A stretch of 64,000 nucleotides of DNA from Streptococcus vicugnae (GTDB lineage Bacteria > Bacillota > Bacilli > Lactobacillales > Streptococcaceae), in NCBI RefSeq assembly GCF_016461705.1, contig NZ_JAEMHW010000002.1, positions 186,001-250,000 on the forward strand, written 5' to 3'. The notes beneath the pieces were generated by a model. The model made no database searches, was not told the DNA's origin, and saw only the letters and a program-made list of their open reading frames with translations. Numbering within the stretch: the first letter of the stretch is position 1; each line of letters begins with the position of its first letter. Of this stretch, positions 62,890 to 64,000 are shown one piece after another. The translations under genes were made by a program, and so were the position numbers.

Positions 62890-63894
62890 TTAGGCATCAC
62901 GACCGTTGCGAGCCATTTTATAGATGGCTGCCTTAATCTTGTCAACGTCTGGCAGAATGCCCTGCTCCAAAACACGGGCGTAAGGGACTGGAACATCTTC
63001 ACTTGCCAAACGAACAATTGGATAATCAAGGTAGTCAAAGGCTTCGCTTTCGGTTACCTGCGCAGCAATTTCACCAATAAAGCCACCTGTCTTATAAGCA
63101 TCATTAACTAACATGAGCTTACCAGTCTTCTTAACAGAACTGATAATCAACTCCTTATCAAGAGGTATTAAGGTGCGAGGATCCACCACTTCGACACTAA
63201 TCCCATCAGCCGCTACTTCATCTGCTGCTTGAAGCACACGCTCTAACATGCGACCATAAGAGACAATAGTCAGATCACTTCCTTCACGCTTAATCTCACC
63301 TTTTCCTAAAGGCAGGTAAAAATCAGAATCCAAGATAACGTCTTCTTTCTTACCATAAAGCGCCTTAGGCTCCATGAAAATAACGATGTTGTTATCACGA
63401 ATGGCTGATTTTAAAAGCCCTTTGGCATCATTAGCATTCCCTGGAGCAACAACCTTAATACCAGGAATATGGGTTAACCAAGCTTCCAGAGACTGCGAAT
63501 GCTGTGCAGCTGAACCGATACCAGAACCAGAGGCTACACGAAAGGTCACAGGTGTTTTCAAACCACCACCAAACATGTAATTATTCTTAGCGCCATTATT
63601 AACAATAGCATCAAGAGCAATGGTAATAAAATCCATAAAAGTCACGTCAACAATCGGACGAAGACCAGTTATGGCTGCACCAATGGCACTTCCAGCAATA
63701 GCTGCTTCTGAAATCGGCGTGTCCTTGATACGCTCGGGCCCAAACTCCTCAAACATCCCAACAGATGTTCCAAAGTCACCACCATAAATCCCAACATCCT
63801 CACCCATGAGAAAAATCTTGTCATCTTTTCGCATTTCTTCTGTCATAGCAAGATTAATGGCTTCTCGCAAGGCCATTTGTTTTGTTTCAGTCAT
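62890..63894 (-). CDS. Pyruvate/acetoin dehydrogenase E1 component, beta subunit
   Basis: 334 aa transketolase-like subunit. Features: KIFLMGEDVGIYGG, ERIKDTPISEAAIAGSAIGAAITGLRPIVDVTFMDF, HSQSLEAWLTHIPGIKVVAPGNANDAKGLLKSAIRD and DVPVPYA near the end. Completes the thiamine-diphosphate site with the alpha subunit. 13 bp gap to E2. Confidence 0.95.
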   Translation of the reverse strand: MTETKQMALREAINLAMTEEMRKDDKIFLMGEDVGIYGGDFGTSVGMFEEFGPERIKDTPISEAAIAGSAIGAAITGLRPIVDVTFMDFITIALDAIVNNGAKNNYMFGGGLKTPVTFRVASGSGIGSAAQHSQSLEAWLTHIPGIKVVAPGNANDAKGLLKSAIRDNNIVIFMEPKALYGKKEDVILDSDFYLPLGKGEIKREGSDLTIVSYGRMLERVLQAADEVAADGISVEVVDPRTLIPLDKELIISSVKKTGKLMLVNDAYKTGGFIGEIAAQVTESEAFDYLDYPIVRLASEDVPVPYARVLEQGILPDVDKIKAAIYKMARNGRDA

Positions 63895-63927
63895 TATTTT
63901 CTCTCCTCTTTGTCATTGAAAAGCTAT

Positions 63928-64000
63928 TTAATCTACCCAGACATCCTCAAAAGCAACTGATAAATCTGGTTCTGGACTATTTTGCGCAAATTCATAAGCA
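63928..64000 (-). CDS. Pyruvate/acetoin dehydrogenase E1 component, alpha subunit (C-terminal end)
   Basis: Cut by the right edge. The last 23 codons read AYEFAQNSPEPDLSVAFEDVWVD, typical of E1-alpha tails, and 33 bp separate the stop from E1-beta. This is the first visible gene of the E1a-E1b-E2-E3 operon. Confidence 0.85.
   Translation of the reverse strand, partial: AYEFAQNSPEPDLSVAFEDVWVD

Noticed and set aside
61506-63038. Longer 510-aa form of the E2 gene
   Set aside because: The extension lies entirely in the E1-beta gene; the GTG at 62876 has a strong RBS and begins exactly at the lipoyl domain.
1-64000. CRISPR arrays, tRNA/rRNA genes, insertion sequences
   Set aside because: No regularly spaced identical repeats, cloverleaf-like stretches, rRNA sequence or transposase reading frames were seen on reading both strands.

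Overview
The window is a chromosomal segment of a low-GC Firmicute, almost certainly a Streptococcus. Supporting signs are XerS with its single-recombinase dif site, the YlxM-Ffh pair, SatD, an Rgg-glucansucrase pair, HdiR/UmuC and the gene repertoire. The S. bovis/S. equinus group is my best guess for the species, but that is inference. No rRNA, tRNA, CRISPR array or intact insertion sequence was seen.

The segment spans the replication terminus. The dif-like site lies at about 15.95 kb, just upstream of xerS. Left of it genes run almost entirely on the + strand; right of it they run mostly on the - strand. This is what co-orientation with two converging forks predicts.

Left arm (0-15 kb): the rbgA end, rnhB, an acetyltransferase, dprA and topA; a satD operon behind three operator-like repeats spaced exactly 28 bp; trmFO behind a structured leader; a sugar-isomerase-like TIM barrel; a complete Bce-type antimicrobial-peptide sensing and detoxification module (BceR box, two single-span micro-proteins, ATPase, permease, response regulator, kinase); and a lone HdiR-like S24 repressor.

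Terminus (15-17.3 kb): dif, then a deletion scar that fuses remnants of an ECF-type ATPase, an ABC exporter and an AraC regulator.

Right arm: ffh-ylxM; a YefM-YoeB toxin-antitoxin pair; a decayed sugar oxidoreductase cluster beside an intact RpiR regulator; VOC and GntR genes. Next comes a three-gene AT-rich operon (GIY-YIG/SF1 helicase, ApeA-like HEPN protein, second RX4H protein), the best candidate for an undescribed defence system. It is followed by an HdiR-UmuC mutagenesis cassette, an orphan type VII effector, a MATE pump, the rgg-gtf glucan locus, a block of CPBP proteases with a LytTR/LiaF-like pair, guaA, a CsoR-family-controlled rhodanese/CoA-disulfide reductase operon, a degenerate zinc macrodomain protein, lipoate ligase, a MocR/EamA pair, and the E3-E2-E1 genes of a pyruvate or acetoin dehydrogenase complex.

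Several genes are broken by single lesions: two Gfo/Idh oxidoreductases, a DUF5960-like gene, a short membrane-anchored gene and a MATE pump. If these are not sequencing errors, accessory functions are being lost. The two HdiR paralogues share an operator half-site, which suggests a common DNA-damage regulon.
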